A stretch of 64,000 bases of DNA from Fodinibius salicampi. Its GTDB lineage: Bacteria > Bacteroidota > Rhodothermia > Balneolales > Balneolaceae. Shown here one piece after another: positions 36,830 through 46,752 of this stretch (positions are counted from its first letter, which is position 1; each line of letters starts with the position of its first letter). A program made the position numbers and the translations under genes. The stretch spans positions 434,001-498,000 of the forward strand of contig NZ_BAABRS010000001.1 in the NCBI RefSeq assembly GCF_039545095.1. The letters run 5' to 3'. The notes beneath the pieces are model-generated. The model had not been told where the DNA came from, did not search any database, and worked only from the letters and a program-made list of their open reading frames with translations.

Positions 36830-38332
36830 TTATTGCTTCCAGAAGGCCGGAGTAAAAATAAGTAGAACGGTAAATAGCTCAAGGCGACCGATCATCATCA
36901 TAAAGATGAGAACCCACTTTCCGATATAAGGTATTTGGGCATAGTTATCAGTTGGGCCAAATTCTCCCCAACCGGGGCCAATATTCCCAAGGCAGGCGAT
37001 GCTGGCTCCAATAGCTGATTCCAGGTCAAAGCCCATAGTTGCAATTATAAAAGCTCCCAATCCAAAAATAATCAGATAGAGGACAAAAAAACTTAGAACT
37101 GTGCGTTGGATATGATGATCGATGGTTTTATCACCTATTCGGATAGGAAGTACGGCCTTTGGGTGAACCATCTGTTTGAATTCTCTGAAGGTATTGCGGA
37201 TAATAATCAGCCATCGGATCATTTTTACTCCGCCACCGGTTGAACCGGCACAACCCCCGGTAAAAAAGAGCAGAAAAAGGAAAACGCTGCCCAGGGAATA
37301 CCAAAGTTCATAGTTATCAGTACCGAAACCGGTGGTAGTAACAATAGAAACAACCTGAAAGGAACCGTATCGAAGAGCATCGCCCACAGAATATTCGTTG
37401 AAAAGCCAGAGAGAAAGACTAACGATAAAAATACTTATCAGTGTAATAAGCGTATAGAAACGGGTTTCTCGATTGTTGAAAAAGGATTTTATGTCCCCGC
37501 GAAGAAGACGGAAATGCATGGCAAAGCTAATACCTGCCAGAAACATAAATAAAGTGATAACAGAGTCGATATAGACCGAATCAAAGGCCTGAATGCTAGC
37601 ATCTTTGGTTGAAAAACCTCCGGTAGCAAGGGTAGCAAAAGCGTGATTAATAGCTTCAAACCAATCCATCGATGGATGTACCCATAAGAGTAAAAACTCC
37701 AAGCCTGTAAAAGCGACATACACCTCCCAGAGAAGTTTGGCTGTTTCCTGTATGTGAGGTGTAAGTTTATCTGTGGTAGGCCCAGGGGACTCCGCCCGGA
37801 AGAGCTGCATTCCACCTACCCCTAAAAGAGGGAGTATCGCCAGAGTGAGCACAATAATACCCATGCCACCAAGCCAGTGAGAGAGTGATCGCCAAAAAAG
37901 AATGCTCATGGGCAGGGATTCGATATTAGGATTGAGAAATCCACTGCTTGTTTCTCCTCCAAAGATGGTGGCACCGGTAGTTGTTAAACCACTCATGGTT
38001 TCAAAGACGGCATCGGTATAGCTGGGCAAAATACCGGATATCACAAAGGGCAGGGCACCCACCAGCGACAGGAAAAGCCAGGTAAGGCTTACTACCAGGA
38101 ATCCTTCCCGAATGCGTAACTCTTCTTCGGGTTTAAAAAAGTAATAAAGTGCTCCCCCCAAAATAAAGGCGATAGAAGCGGAATAAAGGAAAGTGTGCCA
38201 AATCCCCTCATCGTAAATGAGATCAATAAACATGGGAGCCAGCAGGGCAAAGCCTAAATAGAAAATAAAAGCACCCAAAATTCCCAAAACGTTAAGGAAG
38301 TTAATATGGGGATGCCTGAAACGATTAGCCAT
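36830..38332 (-). CDS. trkH: Trk-type potassium uptake channel
   Basis: 500 residues, about ten membrane segments. Pore-loop selectivity motifs of the Trk/Ktr family are visible: MSGLTTTGATIF, LATGGFST, VSIVTTTGFGTDN and IACLGNIGPGW. It forms the K+ channel and works with the regulatory TrkA encoded directly downstream of it in the reverse order (trkA lies upstream in transcription, 12 bases away), so the two are one operon. Confidence 0.95.
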   Translation of the reverse strand: MANRFRHPHINFLNVLGILGAFIFYLGFALLAPMFIDLIYDEGIWHTFLYSASIAFILGGALYYFFKPEEELRIREGFLVVSLTWLFLSLVGALPFVISGILPSYTDAVFETMSGLTTTGATIFGGETSSGFLNPNIESLPMSILFWRSLSHWLGGMGIIVLTLAILPLLGVGGMQLFRAESPGPTTDKLTPHIQETAKLLWEVYVAFTGLEFLLLWVHPSMDWFEAINHAFATLATGGFSTKDASIQAFDSVYIDSVITLFMFLAGISFAMHFRLLRGDIKSFFNNRETRFYTLITLISIFIVSLSLWLFNEYSVGDALRYGSFQVVSIVTTTGFGTDNYELWYSLGSVFLFLLFFTGGCAGSTGGGVKMIRWLIIIRNTFREFKQMVHPKAVLPIRIGDKTIDHHIQRTVLSFFVLYLIIFGLGAFIIATMGFDLESAIGASIACLGNIGPGWGEFGPTDNYAQIPYIGKWVLIFMMMIGRLELFTVLLIFTPAFWKQ

Positions 38333-38344
38333 AAAGAATACTGC

Positions 38345-39694
38345 TTATTTAAATAGCGACGTTATTTTATCAACAGCTTCAGGAAGACAGAAAACGATGA
38401 CACGATCATTGGCTTGTATTTGCGACTGTCCCGTTGCAATATTAGCTGAGCCATTTCTCAAAATACCACCAATTACACACCCATCGGGAAAGCGAATTTT
38501 GTGGATGGGTTTCTTGACTACCTTTGAATTTTCTGCGGCCTGTAATTCAATCACTTCTGCCTTAATACCCTGCAACGAAGTTACTGAGATGACTCGTCCT
38601 TCTCGTACGTGCCGGTGTATTTCATTAGAGGCTGCCGACTTTTTATTGATTGCAGCATCCAATCCAATAGTCTGACTGAGGGGGATATAATCTGATTTAG
38701 AAACTAGCGCTACGGTCTTTTTAACTTCAAGATGTTTGGCCATCAGGCAGGAAATAATATTTGATTCCTCGTCGTCAGTAACGGAAATAAAAGCGTCAGT
38801 ATCCGTTATTCCCTCTGTGGCCAGAAGATCTGGATCCGTTGGATTTCCATTGAGCACAAGTACATCTTTTAGCTCCTGCGCTAACTCTATTGCTATATCT
38901 TCGTCAGGTTCAATAAGTTTTATGTTCCATTTTTTATCTTCTTGACTTAAAATACGAGCAATGATAGCTCCAATGGGAGTTCCTCCAGCAATCATTACGC
39001 GGTTAAGCTCAATATCAGGCTTGCCGGTTGTTTCAATGATTTCAGGAATAACATTGGTTTTGGAAATGATAAAAAGCTGATCATATGCCTGTATTTTTGT
39101 TGTTCCATTGGGAATGATAGTCAGATCTTTACGCCAGATTGCAACTACCCGGAAAGTAAGGTTCGGAAATGCCTCGGCATATTCTGTCAAAGACTTTCCA
39201 ACAAGGGGAGATTGCTTCCCAATACGGAGTCCGATCAATTGCATGCGACCATCCGCAAGATTGATTAGGTCACTGGCAGATGCTCGCTTGATAAGTCGTA
39301 TGATTTCTAAAGCTGCGCTTCGTTCAGGATGGATCAGTACGTCAATACCCAAATCAGTGGATTTTAAGGGGGCATTGGGACGGGATAACTCTTCACTTCG
39401 GACCCGTGCGATAACAAGCTCTACACCTAGTCTCTTACTCATCATAGAGGCGATCATATTGACTTCATCAATACTGGTCACCGCAATGAGAATATCAGCA
39501 TCTTTAATACCGGCCTCTACAAGATCTTCCGCGGAGGTGGCATTTCCCTCGAAACACAGAACATCAAGGTTTTCAGTAACTTTGGAGAGGGCTTCTTTAT
39601 CTCGGTCTAATACTATTACGTCATGATTTTCTTTCGACAACAGGCTGGCTAATTCATATCCGATTTCGCCAGCGCCAATTATAATAATTTTCAA
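38345..39694 (-). CDS. trkA: Trk potassium-uptake regulatory protein
   Basis: 449 residues, two RCK halves. Each has a Rossmann NAD motif (GAGEIGYELASLLS at residue 7; IAGGTPIGAIIARIL near residue 234) and a TrkA-C domain. It gates TrkH by nucleotide binding. The start is a TTG at 39694 with GAAGGAG on the coding strand eight bases upstream, so the TTG is well supported. First gene of the trkA-trkH operon. Confidence 0.95.
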   Translation of the reverse strand: MKIIIIGAGEIGYELASLLSKENHDVIVLDRDKEALSKVTENLDVLCFEGNATSAEDLVEAGIKDADILIAVTSIDEVNMIASMMSKRLGVELVIARVRSEELSRPNAPLKSTDLGIDVLIHPERSAALEIIRLIKRASASDLINLADGRMQLIGLRIGKQSPLVGKSLTEYAEAFPNLTFRVVAIWRKDLTIIPNGTTKIQAYDQLFIISKTNVIPEIIETTGKPDIELNRVMIAGGTPIGAIIARILSQEDKKWNIKLIEPDEDIAIELAQELKDVLVLNGNPTDPDLLATEGITDTDAFISVTDDEESNIISCLMAKHLEVKKTVALVSKSDYIPLSQTIGLDAAINKKSAASNEIHRHVREGRVISVTSLQGIKAEVIELQAAENSKVVKKPIHKIRFPDGCVIGGILRNGSANIATGQSQIQANDRVIVFCLPEAVDKITSLFK

Positions 39695-39908
39695 AGTAGA
39701 AACTCCTTCATTTTTTTACAGAAGTACGCTAAAAGTCGATAAGTAGAATTAGAATTGCAACATTATTTAATAATTTAAGAGATTGCGAATTCTAAATAAG
39801 ATAGCCTTAGTTGGAAGTTTCGTCCAAGCTTGTTTTTTTAGTAACTTAGTGCGATTCTTAGGCGCAACTCCAGCCAATTTAAAATGAAAACCTGTAGCCA
39901 CACCATCC

Positions 39909-41291
39909 ATGATCGTTGATCTGTTAAAACCCGAATTTGATGAGCTGATTGAGGCCAAGGATTGGGTCGCTCTTAAAGATATTTTAAATGATGTGCCCGC
40001 TGTGGATGTAGCGGAATTGCTTGAAGAGTTAGATAATGAGATAGCCATAGTTATCTTCAGACTATTAAAAAAGCAGAAGGCCGCTGATGTCTTTTCTTAT
40101 CTCAGTTCCGGGAAGGGAATGGATCTTCTGAATTTATTTACGGCTCAACAGCTTAGCGAGGTAATGTCTAACTTAGAACCTGATGAGCGGGTATCGCTCA
40201 TGGAAGAACTGCCCGGACATCTGACCCAACGGTTGATGAATTCCATGCAGACCAAAGACAGAAAACAGGTTCAAAAATTGTTGGGCTACCCGGATGAGAG
40301 TGTAGGTCGCCTGATGACGCCGCGCTACGTAAAAGTTCGCAAGGACTGGAGTATCCAAAAAGCAATGGATCATATCCGAAAGTTCGGACAGAGTGTGGAA
40401 ACAGTGAACGTGATTTATGTAGTGAATGAGGATGAGCGACTGATTGATGACCTGCGGTTGAATCAGCTTATTCTTGCTAATCCGGAGAATCCCATATCTT
40501 CCCTGATGGACGAGAGCTTTGAAGCTTTAAGTGCTTTTGATGACCAGGAGGATGCGGTAAAAATGCTCAGTAAATACGACCGCGTAGCGATGCCAGTGGT
40601 AGACTCGGATGGAATATTGGTGGGCATTGTAACGGTGGATGACGTTATAGATGTGGCCGAAGAGGAAACCACCGAGGATATGCAGCTGATGGCTGGTATG
40701 GATGTGTTGGATGATTACTATTCTCAAACGACTATATTTGAGATGGTAAAAAAACGTATCGGTTGGCTGGCATTTTTGTTTGTGGGCCAGCTCTTTACAG
40801 CCACTGCAATGGGAGCCTACGAAAGCGTTATTGCCAATGCGGTCTTTCTCTCGCTGTTTATCCCTATGATTATTTCCACTGGTGGTAACTCTGGAACTCA
40901 AGCTGCTACCCTGATTATCCGGGCTATTTCTACAGATGATATTGACTTGGGAGAGTGGCTTAAAGTACTCGGCCGGGAATTGTTGTCAGGATTGATGCTT
41001 GGATTAATAATGGCTGTCATAGGATTTTGTGTGATAGTAAGCTGGGGCTTTGTGACCACCGGGGGGTTAACCGAAGAGCTTGTACTAAGTGCTCTGGTTG
41101 TGGGACTCAGCTTGATTGGGGTCGTTTTATGGGGCAATCTCAGTGGATCTATGCTACCGTTTGTACTTTCAAAAATGGGCTTGGATCCCGCCGTGACCTC
41201 TGCTCCTTTTGTATCAACATTAAGTGATGTAACCGGAATTATTATTTATTTTTCCATTGCCATTGCCTTACTTGAAGGCGTGGTGTTATAA
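39909..41291 (+). CDS. mgtE: MgtE magnesium transporter
   Basis: 460 residues. N-terminal MgtE_N domain (residues about 20-135; EELDNEIAIVIFRLLKKQKAADVFSYL), two CBS domains (PDESVGRLMTPRYV; DQEDAVKMLSKYDRVAMPVVD), then five membrane helices with the PMIISTGGNSGTQAATL ion-pore motif. It imports Mg2+ and is gated by Mg2+ on the cytosolic domains. No M-box riboswitch is seen in the 214 bases upstream. Confidence 0.97.
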   Translation: MIVDLLKPEFDELIEAKDWVALKDILNDVPAVDVAELLEELDNEIAIVIFRLLKKQKAADVFSYLSSGKGMDLLNLFTAQQLSEVMSNLEPDERVSLMEELPGHLTQRLMNSMQTKDRKQVQKLLGYPDESVGRLMTPRYVKVRKDWSIQKAMDHIRKFGQSVETVNVIYVVNEDERLIDDLRLNQLILANPENPISSLMDESFEALSAFDDQEDAVKMLSKYDRVAMPVVDSDGILVGIVTVDDVIDVAEEETTEDMQLMAGMDVLDDYYSQTTIFEMVKKRIGWLAFLFVGQLFTATAMGAYESVIANAVFLSLFIPMIISTGGNSGTQAATLIIRAISTDDIDLGEWLKVLGRELLSGLMLGLIMAVIGFCVIVSWGFVTTGGLTEELVLSALVVGLSLIGVVLWGNLSGSMLPFVLSKMGLDPAVTSAPFVSTLSDVTGIIIYFSIAIALLEGVVL

Positions 41292-41321
41292 CAAGAATTA
41301 AAACTGTAAGGACAAAAAGAT

Positions 41322-42170
41322 ATGAGACAATATTTAGATCTGGTTCGCAGTGTACTGGAGAACGGAGTTAAAAAAGAAAACCGGACCGGTATTGATACGA
41401 TTTCAAATTTCTCGGAATTCTATAAGATAGATTTATCAGAAGGATTTCCTCTGTTGACAACCAAGAAAGTATATTTTCGGTCGGTAATTCTGGAGTTGCT
41501 CTGGTACCTCAGGGGAGAAGATCATATACGCTGGCTGAGAGATGAAAACGACTGTCACATCTGGGATGACTGGGCTGATGAGGATGGACAGGTTGGGCCC
41601 ATTTATCCAGTGCTATGGCGACGGTTCCCCTATCATGAAGAGGAGGAAATACGCTTTGAAGGGGATGCTTCACATATTTGTAAAACGGTTTGGATAAAGA
41701 AAGAATTTGACCAGGTGCAGCGTGCCATCGATATGTTAAAAGAAAATCCCAATAGCCGCCGGATAGTAGTTAGTGCCTGGCACCCGGGATTGTTAAAGAA
41801 GATGGCGCTGCCGCCTTGCCATCTAATGTACATTTTTAATGTAGCTGACGGGAAGCTTAACTGTCATCTCACACAGCGATCCGGAGATATAGCCCTGGGA
41901 ATTCCTTTTAATTTGGCCTGCTATTCGGCACTGACCATGGCTATTGCTAATGAAGTGGGACTGGAATACGGGACTTTTGCCCATACCATTGTCGATGCTC
42001 ATATCTATGAAAACCATGTTGAAGGTCTCAAAGAGCAATTAGAGCGGGACCCCCGGGATCTTCCGAAGCTTAATATCGCTGACAAGCCGGTTGATGAGCT
42101 GGAGTTTGAAGACTTTACGCTTGAAGACTATAATCCACATCCTTCCATAAAATTTGAAGTAGCAGTATGA
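41322..42170 (+). CDS. thyA: Thymidylate synthase
   Basis: 282 residues. Arginine and catalytic region: NRTGIDTIS, then PCHLMY with the nucleophilic cysteine, and QRSGDIALGIPFNLACYS, with DAHIYENHVEGLKEQLER near the end. It methylates dUMP using methylene-tetrahydrofolate and yields dihydrofolate. The gene follows mgtE by 30 bases and overlaps folA by ATGA, so translation is coupled. Confidence 0.98.
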   Translation: MRQYLDLVRSVLENGVKKENRTGIDTISNFSEFYKIDLSEGFPLLTTKKVYFRSVILELLWYLRGEDHIRWLRDENDCHIWDDWADEDGQVGPIYPVLWRRFPYHEEEEIRFEGDASHICKTVWIKKEFDQVQRAIDMLKENPNSRRIVVSAWHPGLLKKMALPPCHLMYIFNVADGKLNCHLTQRSGDIALGIPFNLACYSALTMAIANEVGLEYGTFAHTIVDAHIYENHVEGLKEQLERDPRDLPKLNIADKPVDELEFEDFTLEDYNPHPSIKFEVAV

Positions 42171-42637
42171 CTCTTGCCGCTATTGTTGCACATGATCCGA
42201 ACCTGGTAATCGGCCGGAAAGGAGAATTGCCCTGGCATTATTCAAAAGACCTGAAATATTTCAAGAAGGTAACGATGGGACATCCCATTATTATGGGAAG
42301 AGTAGTGTTTGAAGAGTTAAATGAAAAGCCGTTACCCGGTCGTGAAAATATTGTATTAAGCAGGTCGCGTAACTATGAGCATGTGCCCACTTTTAATGCC
42401 ATAAAAGGTGCCTTGGATTATGTAGCGGATGAAGATATTGCCTTTGTTATTGGGGGTGCCGAAGTTTACCGGCAGTTAATGCCCAAAGTGGAAAGATTAT
42501 TTGTAACCGAAATCCACGAGGAGTACCAAGGGGATACCTATTTCCCTGAATATCGGCATGAAATTGGCTCCATATGGAGAGAGAGAAAACGTGACACTCA
42601 TTCGGAGCTGAGTTTTGTAGTGTATGAGCGGATTTAA
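42167..42637 (+). CDS. folA: Dihydrofolate reductase
   Basis: 156 residues. VAHDPNLVIGRKGELPWHYSKDLKYFK, MGHPIIMGRVVFEEL and IGGAEVYRQLMP match DHFR; the usual KTFES of the NADPH site is replaced by VVFEE. It reduces the dihydrofolate released by ThyA. The start overlaps the thyA stop by 4 bases. Confidence 0.96.
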   Translation: MTLAAIVAHDPNLVIGRKGELPWHYSKDLKYFKKVTMGHPIIMGRVVFEELNEKPLPGRENIVLSRSRNYEHVPTFNAIKGALDYVADEDIAFVIGGAEVYRQLMPKVERLFVTEIHEEYQGDTYFPEYRHEIGSIWRERKRDTHSELSFVVYERI

Positions 42638-42655
42638 GGGTACTTAAGAAATCAA

Positions 42656-43912
42656 TCATACTTCAATGGATTTCAGATGCACCACATAAGGCTTAATTAC
42701 GGGTTCAGTGAGGGCAATAATATTTTGGGTGTCTGCTGCTTTGGAAAACTCTACTGCTTTGTCCTTTTCTTCTAAAATCCAGATTCCTTCATTTTCATAG
42801 CGATAGGCCTCGCTGTAACTTTTGTCAAAGGAAAAATAATACTTAGTGGCTTCATCACTGTAAGGTAGGTTCCGTTCTTTTAAAACTTTTTTGGTCTTTT
42901 CTCTTACAACTCCTTTTAAATTATTCGACGGATTTTTTTCTAAAAAAGTAGTACGGAACAGAGCCCGGGATTGGAACCGCTGGCAGAGATCAGATAAAAT
43001 AGGATCATTTGAATGCTGCCAATATTTAATACTTTGGTAGATATCATTGTCATCCAGTTGGAGATACTTCTGAAGTACCGTTGACGAAATCCCTTTCTTG
43101 GCGCTTGGCCTTTTTTCGAGAAAGTATTTTAGAGCGGGAGAGGGATGATATAGCTTTTCATTATCATCGATGAGCATCCGAACCCGGCGGAATATCTGGT
43201 GAAGCAGTTTATCCGCACTCAGAACTGTTTTATGCAAGTACACCTGCATATACATAAGGCGGCGTGCCAGTATGTAATTCTCAATAGCATAAATACCTTT
43301 TTTCTCAATAACGATATTTCCTTTATATACCCGCATGGTTTTAAGAATGCGTTCAATGCCCACTGATCCTTCATAAACAGAGGTGAACACGCTGTCACGT
43401 TTGAGATAGTCAAGCCGATCAATATCCAACTGTGAGGAAATTAATTGATTGAGGAACGGCTTTTTAGGATACTGGTCTGTAAATATTTTAATGGCCATAT
43501 CCAGCGCTCCATTCATTTCCTTATTGAGCTTACGCATTACGGCCAAGGTCATCATTTCGTGATGAAAATCCTTGATCAAATTAAATTCCAGCGTATGGGA
43601 TAATGGGCCATGTCCGATATCGTGCAGTAAAACAGCAATCAATGTCCCTTCATATTCGGCGGGACTTATAGTCGTATCTTTTTCGCGAAGATTATTGAGT
43701 GTACGTTGCGCTAACTCCATTGCTCCCAAAGCATGGGTAAAGCGGGAATGCTCCGCGGCTGGGAATACCAGGTAGCCGAGCCCCATCTGTTTAATGCGTC
43801 GCAGCCGCTGTATATACGGATGGTCAATCAAATCCAGGATAATTCCTTTGGGTATGGTTATAAAACCATGAATGGGATCATTAAATATTTTATACTGCGT
43901 ACTTTTATCCAT
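42656..43912 (-). CDS. HD-domain phosphohydrolase, dGTPase/SAMHD1-like
   Basis: 418 residues. Metal-binding H...HD...D: HSRFTHALGAMELAQ, then VLLHDIGHGPLSHTLEF, and the later QLDIDRLDYLKRDS. YKIFNDPIHGF at the start and the whole organisation fit the COG1078 family of HD phosphohydrolases, related to dNTP hydrolases. The in vivo substrate is unproven. It is convergent with folA (18 bases between ends); a link to nucleotide pools is plausible but not shown. Confidence 0.9.
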   Translation of the reverse strand: MDKSTQYKIFNDPIHGFITIPKGIILDLIDHPYIQRLRRIKQMGLGYLVFPAAEHSRFTHALGAMELAQRTLNNLREKDTTISPAEYEGTLIAVLLHDIGHGPLSHTLEFNLIKDFHHEMMTLAVMRKLNKEMNGALDMAIKIFTDQYPKKPFLNQLISSQLDIDRLDYLKRDSVFTSVYEGSVGIERILKTMRVYKGNIVIEKKGIYAIENYILARRLMYMQVYLHKTVLSADKLLHQIFRRVRMLIDDNEKLYHPSPALKYFLEKRPSAKKGISSTVLQKYLQLDDNDIYQSIKYWQHSNDPILSDLCQRFQSRALFRTTFLEKNPSNNLKGVVREKTKKVLKERNLPYSDEATKYYFSFDKSYSEAYRYENEGIWILEEKDKAVEFSKAADTQNIIALTEPVIKPYVVHLKSIEV

Positions 43913-43955
43913 AAATATACTGTGTGGAACTCTGTTTTTAGAGCTGTTTGATTAA

Positions 43956-44405
43956 TTAAGAATCCAAGATTTCCTTGGGAAGGAAAAGCTTTTCTCGCTG
44001 ACTAATATCAGGAAGTTTACTTGGGCGTTGCTTGTTGAGATCGAACCAAACCCCATGGGCTTCGGCTACGGAGACCAGGGTTTTATCCTCTTCCGTGTAG
44101 ATCGCCTGAAAACTAGATATACTGGTATTTCCGGTTGACCGGATGCCTGTCCCAATTAATAGTTCCCCGGGATATTCTGCAGGATTTACAAAATTAATTC
44201 TAATGTTAGCCAATACAAAGCTAAAGCCTTCATCCAGTTGATTGGAAAATTCGGGGACACGTTGAATAAATTTAATGCGGGCTTCTTCGTAGTAGGTACT
44301 GAAAAGAGCATTGTTTACATGATTAAGTGGGTCCAGGTCACGGAATCGAATGGGAATAGAAGTCCAATGAGGAAATAAGTTTTGCTGGTAAGCAGGTTTA
44401 AGCAT
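43956..44405 (-). CDS. Hotdog-fold acyl-CoA thioesterase (YbgC/FadM type)
   Basis: 149 residues. Catalytic-region signature RFRDLDPLNHVNNALFSTYYEEAR and VNPAEYPGELLIGTGI are typical of the 4-hydroxybenzoyl-CoA thioesterase family. It hydrolyses acyl-CoA thioesters; chain preference is not predictable. It follows the HD protein gene's upstream end by 43 bases on the same strand, so the two may be co-transcribed. Confidence 0.9.
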   Translation of the reverse strand: MLKPAYQQNLFPHWTSIPIRFRDLDPLNHVNNALFSTYYEEARIKFIQRVPEFSNQLDEGFSFVLANIRINFVNPAEYPGELLIGTGIRSTGNTSISSFQAIYTEEDKTLVSVAEAHGVWFDLNKQRPSKLPDISQREKLFLPKEILDS

Positions 44406-44556
44406 CTTGTAAGTAAAACTCAGAATTATGAAAATTTAAAATGAAGGAAGTTAGATAATTTAACTAAATATAGCATTGAGAAAAAATGGACAAGGACTGG
44501 CCTAAAATATCTGGAAGGAATAATTTATGGGATCATAATGGATTGTTTATATTCAG

Positions 44557-44564
44557 TACCTTTG
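44557..44564 (+). promoter_or_regulatory. Candidate -7 promoter element of the M42 peptidase gene
   Basis: TACCTTTG, a full match to the Bacteroidota TAnnTTTG element, 31 bases before the ATG at 44596. A TTTG at the expected -33 spacing is not present, so this is tentative. Confidence 0.35.
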
Positions 44565-44595
44565 AAAACAAACTACTAAGTCTGAAAGAAAAGTC

Positions 44596-45672
44596 ATGAT
44601 GGATAGGCAAGAACAAGAATTTTTAGAAGAGTTATTAATCACTCCCAGTCCCACAGGTTTCGAATCGCAAGGGCAGAAGGTATGGAAGAAATACGTAGAA
44701 CAGTTTGCGGACAGTGTAGAGGCAGATGCCTACGGCTCGGCTTGTGCCAAGCTTAACACTAGTTTTGACGTAGTAACTGTGATGCTGGAAGCACATTGTG
44801 ATGAGATCGGAATGATTGTACAGCATATTACGGAAAATGGGTTTGTGTATATAAACAAATTGGGAGGAAGTGATTCTACTATTGCTCGGGCAAAAAGAGT
44901 CAATATACACACCAAAAAGGGAGTGGTATCTGGAGTTATTGGTAATACGGCTATTCATCTGCAGGACAAAAAAAACGGTGGAGGAAAGCAACCGGCCTGG
45001 AAGGATATTTATGTTGATATCGGTGCACAGAGCCGCGAGGAAGCGCTGGAAATGGTTCAGGTTGGTGATCCTATTACCTATGCCGATGAATACGAATACC
45101 TCTCGGATGATATCCTGTCAGGACGAGGACTGGACAACCGCATCGGCGGATTTATGATAGCCCAGGTACTTCGGAAGTTAGAAGAACGTCGGGATGAGCT
45201 GAATGTTAATGTTGTGGCGTTAAATTCTGTTCAGGAAGAAATAGGGGGTTATGGTGCGCGGATGATGAGTTATCGCATTGATCCGGATATGGCTTTGGTA
45301 ACGGATGTAACCCATGCCACGGATACGCCAGGTATTAAAAATAAGGAACATGGATTGGTAAAATTAGGAGAAGGGCCCTCACTGCAACATGGCGGGGCGA
45401 ACCATCCTAAAATTGTGGAATACCTGGAAGAGATCAGCGAACAAAAAGAAATTTCCATTCAACATGAAGCTACCAGCGTGCGTACCGGAACAGATACCGA
45501 CAGTATTTTCTATCAGAAGACAGGTATTCCCAGTGCTCTTATTTCGTTACCACTCCGCTATATGCATTCACCAGTAGAGACAGCATCACTAAAGGATTTG
45601 CACTCTCTAGTTGACCTGATGACCGAGGCTGTGCTCTCTATGGAACCCGATCAAACATTTCAGGTCTTTTAA
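44596..45672 (+). CDS. M42-family metallo-aminopeptidase
   Basis: 358 residues. The di-zinc ligands of the family are visible: EAHCDEIG (His and Asp), GRGLDNRIGG (bridging Asp), NSVQEEIGGYGAR (catalytic Glu pair), VTDVTHATDTP and, near the end, the last ligand in RYMHSPVETAS. M42 peptidases (PepA/FrvX/TET) cut N-terminal residues from peptides as large complexes in the cytoplasm. No signal peptide. Two ATG codons occur in a row at the start. Confidence 0.93.
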   Translation: MMDRQEQEFLEELLITPSPTGFESQGQKVWKKYVEQFADSVEADAYGSACAKLNTSFDVVTVMLEAHCDEIGMIVQHITENGFVYINKLGGSDSTIARAKRVNIHTKKGVVSGVIGNTAIHLQDKKNGGGKQPAWKDIYVDIGAQSREEALEMVQVGDPITYADEYEYLSDDILSGRGLDNRIGGFMIAQVLRKLEERRDELNVNVVALNSVQEEIGGYGARMMSYRIDPDMALVTDVTHATDTPGIKNKEHGLVKLGEGPSLQHGGANHPKIVEYLEEISEQKEISIQHEATSVRTGTDTDSIFYQKTGIPSALISLPLRYMHSPVETASLKDLHSLVDLMTEAVLSMEPDQTFQVF

Positions 45673-45677
45673 ATTAA

Positions 45678-45710
45678 AATAGCCTGTTCCCGATAATGGA
45701 ACAGGCTATT
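45678..45710. terminator. Bidirectional terminator between the M42 and FAS1 genes
   Basis: AATAGCCTGTTCC at 45678-45690 pairs perfectly with GGAACAGGCTATT at 45698-45710 (7-base loop). The T-rich flank is better on the minus strand. Placed between convergent genes, it can serve both. Confidence 0.8.
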
Positions 45711-45741
45711 AATGTTATCCAAGGAAGCAGGAAACCTTTAT

Positions 45742-46632
45742 CTATTCTTTAGAGGGCACTTCCAGTATGGTATCGATAATGTGAACTACTCCGTTATTTC
45801 CTTCAATATCAGCTGTACTGACGGTTGCCTCTCCATTAATGATGATATTCTCTCCATCGATTTCAACCGTCAGTTCTTCTCCGCTGAGAGTTTCATAGGT
45901 TTGCGAAGAGCTAAAATCATCAGACATTAATTTCTGAGGTACAACGTGATACTCAAGGGCATCCTGAAGTGTTGCATCTTCAAAGGCTTCATCCTCCGGG
46001 GCAAAGACGGTATAGTTTTGTGTGGTGTCTGCAAGATCAGCTTGCAAATCAGCATCAGATAAAGCACTATCCAGACTGTCAAGTTGGTAGCGTTTGGAAA
46101 TAAGTCCCGCCGTATGAAGATAAGAGTCGGGGAGCATAACTTTATTAATCTGGTAGATAACCCCATTGTCTGCTCCCACGCTGGCAAGGAGTTGCCCACT
46201 ATTTACAAAAGAGCTGTCTGTTCCTACCTCAAAATAGAGATCATTACCCTGCATGCTTTCAATACGTTCTTGGGTATCCACATTATTGAGATCAACCACC
46301 TCTTCTACGATATGATAGGAAAGGACCTCAGTAAGTTCTTCTTCTGAAAAAGAAGAAAATGTTCCTTCCGGAAGCTCATCAAAGGCCTCTTCGGTTGGAA
46401 TAAGAACGGTAAAAGGACCTTCATTCGCAATCGTAGAATCGAGTTCTGCTTCGTCTGTCTCGCTTAAATAGCCCACAAAAGTATCAAATTCGGAGTAGGA
46501 TTTTGCTTCTTCAAGTAAATTTCCCGGTGCCTGATTGGGATTTGAGCTATCCAGACAGGAAGTAAGAACGAATGAACAAATAAATAGGATAATAGGTAGA
46601 TGTAAAAGAGATAAAGTGTTGTTCTTTTTCAT
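45742..46632 (-). CDS. Lipoprotein with two fasciclin (FAS1) domains
   Basis: 296 residues. Lipoprotein signal with lipobox LTSC (Cys26), an N/P linker, then FAS1 domain 1 (TFVGYLSETDEAELDSTIANEGPFTVLIPTEEAFDELP) and FAS1 domain 2 (DSALSDADLQADLADTTQNYTVFAPEDEAFED). Both carry the H2-type ends with YHIV/YHVV and GNNGVVHIID. FAS1 domains mediate adhesion to surfaces, matrix or other cells. Expected in the outer membrane. Confidence 0.92.
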   Translation of the reverse strand: MKKNNTLSLLHLPIILFICSFVLTSCLDSSNPNQAPGNLLEEAKSYSEFDTFVGYLSETDEAELDSTIANEGPFTVLIPTEEAFDELPEGTFSSFSEEELTEVLSYHIVEEVVDLNNVDTQERIESMQGNDLYFEVGTDSSFVNSGQLLASVGADNGVIYQINKVMLPDSYLHTAGLISKRYQLDSLDSALSDADLQADLADTTQNYTVFAPEDEAFEDATLQDALEYHVVPQKLMSDDFSSSQTYETLSGEELTVEIDGENIIINGEATVSTADIEGNNGVVHIIDTILEVPSKE

Positions 46633-46752
46633 AATAATATAAAGTGTGTACTAAAGATTAGGGTTTCATTTCCTTTTAAGGTTTATAATACACACCCTTT
46701 GATGAGTATAACTATTATGATCTCTCTCTATATCGATTCCTGAGTTTTTCAA

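Noticed and set aside
39695-39908. M-box magnesium riboswitch before mgtE
   Set aside because: The leader lacks the conserved M-box core elements.
39767-40048. Minus-strand open frame overlapping the mgtE start
   Set aside because: Serine-rich antisense of the MgtE N-terminal domain; no start context or homology features.
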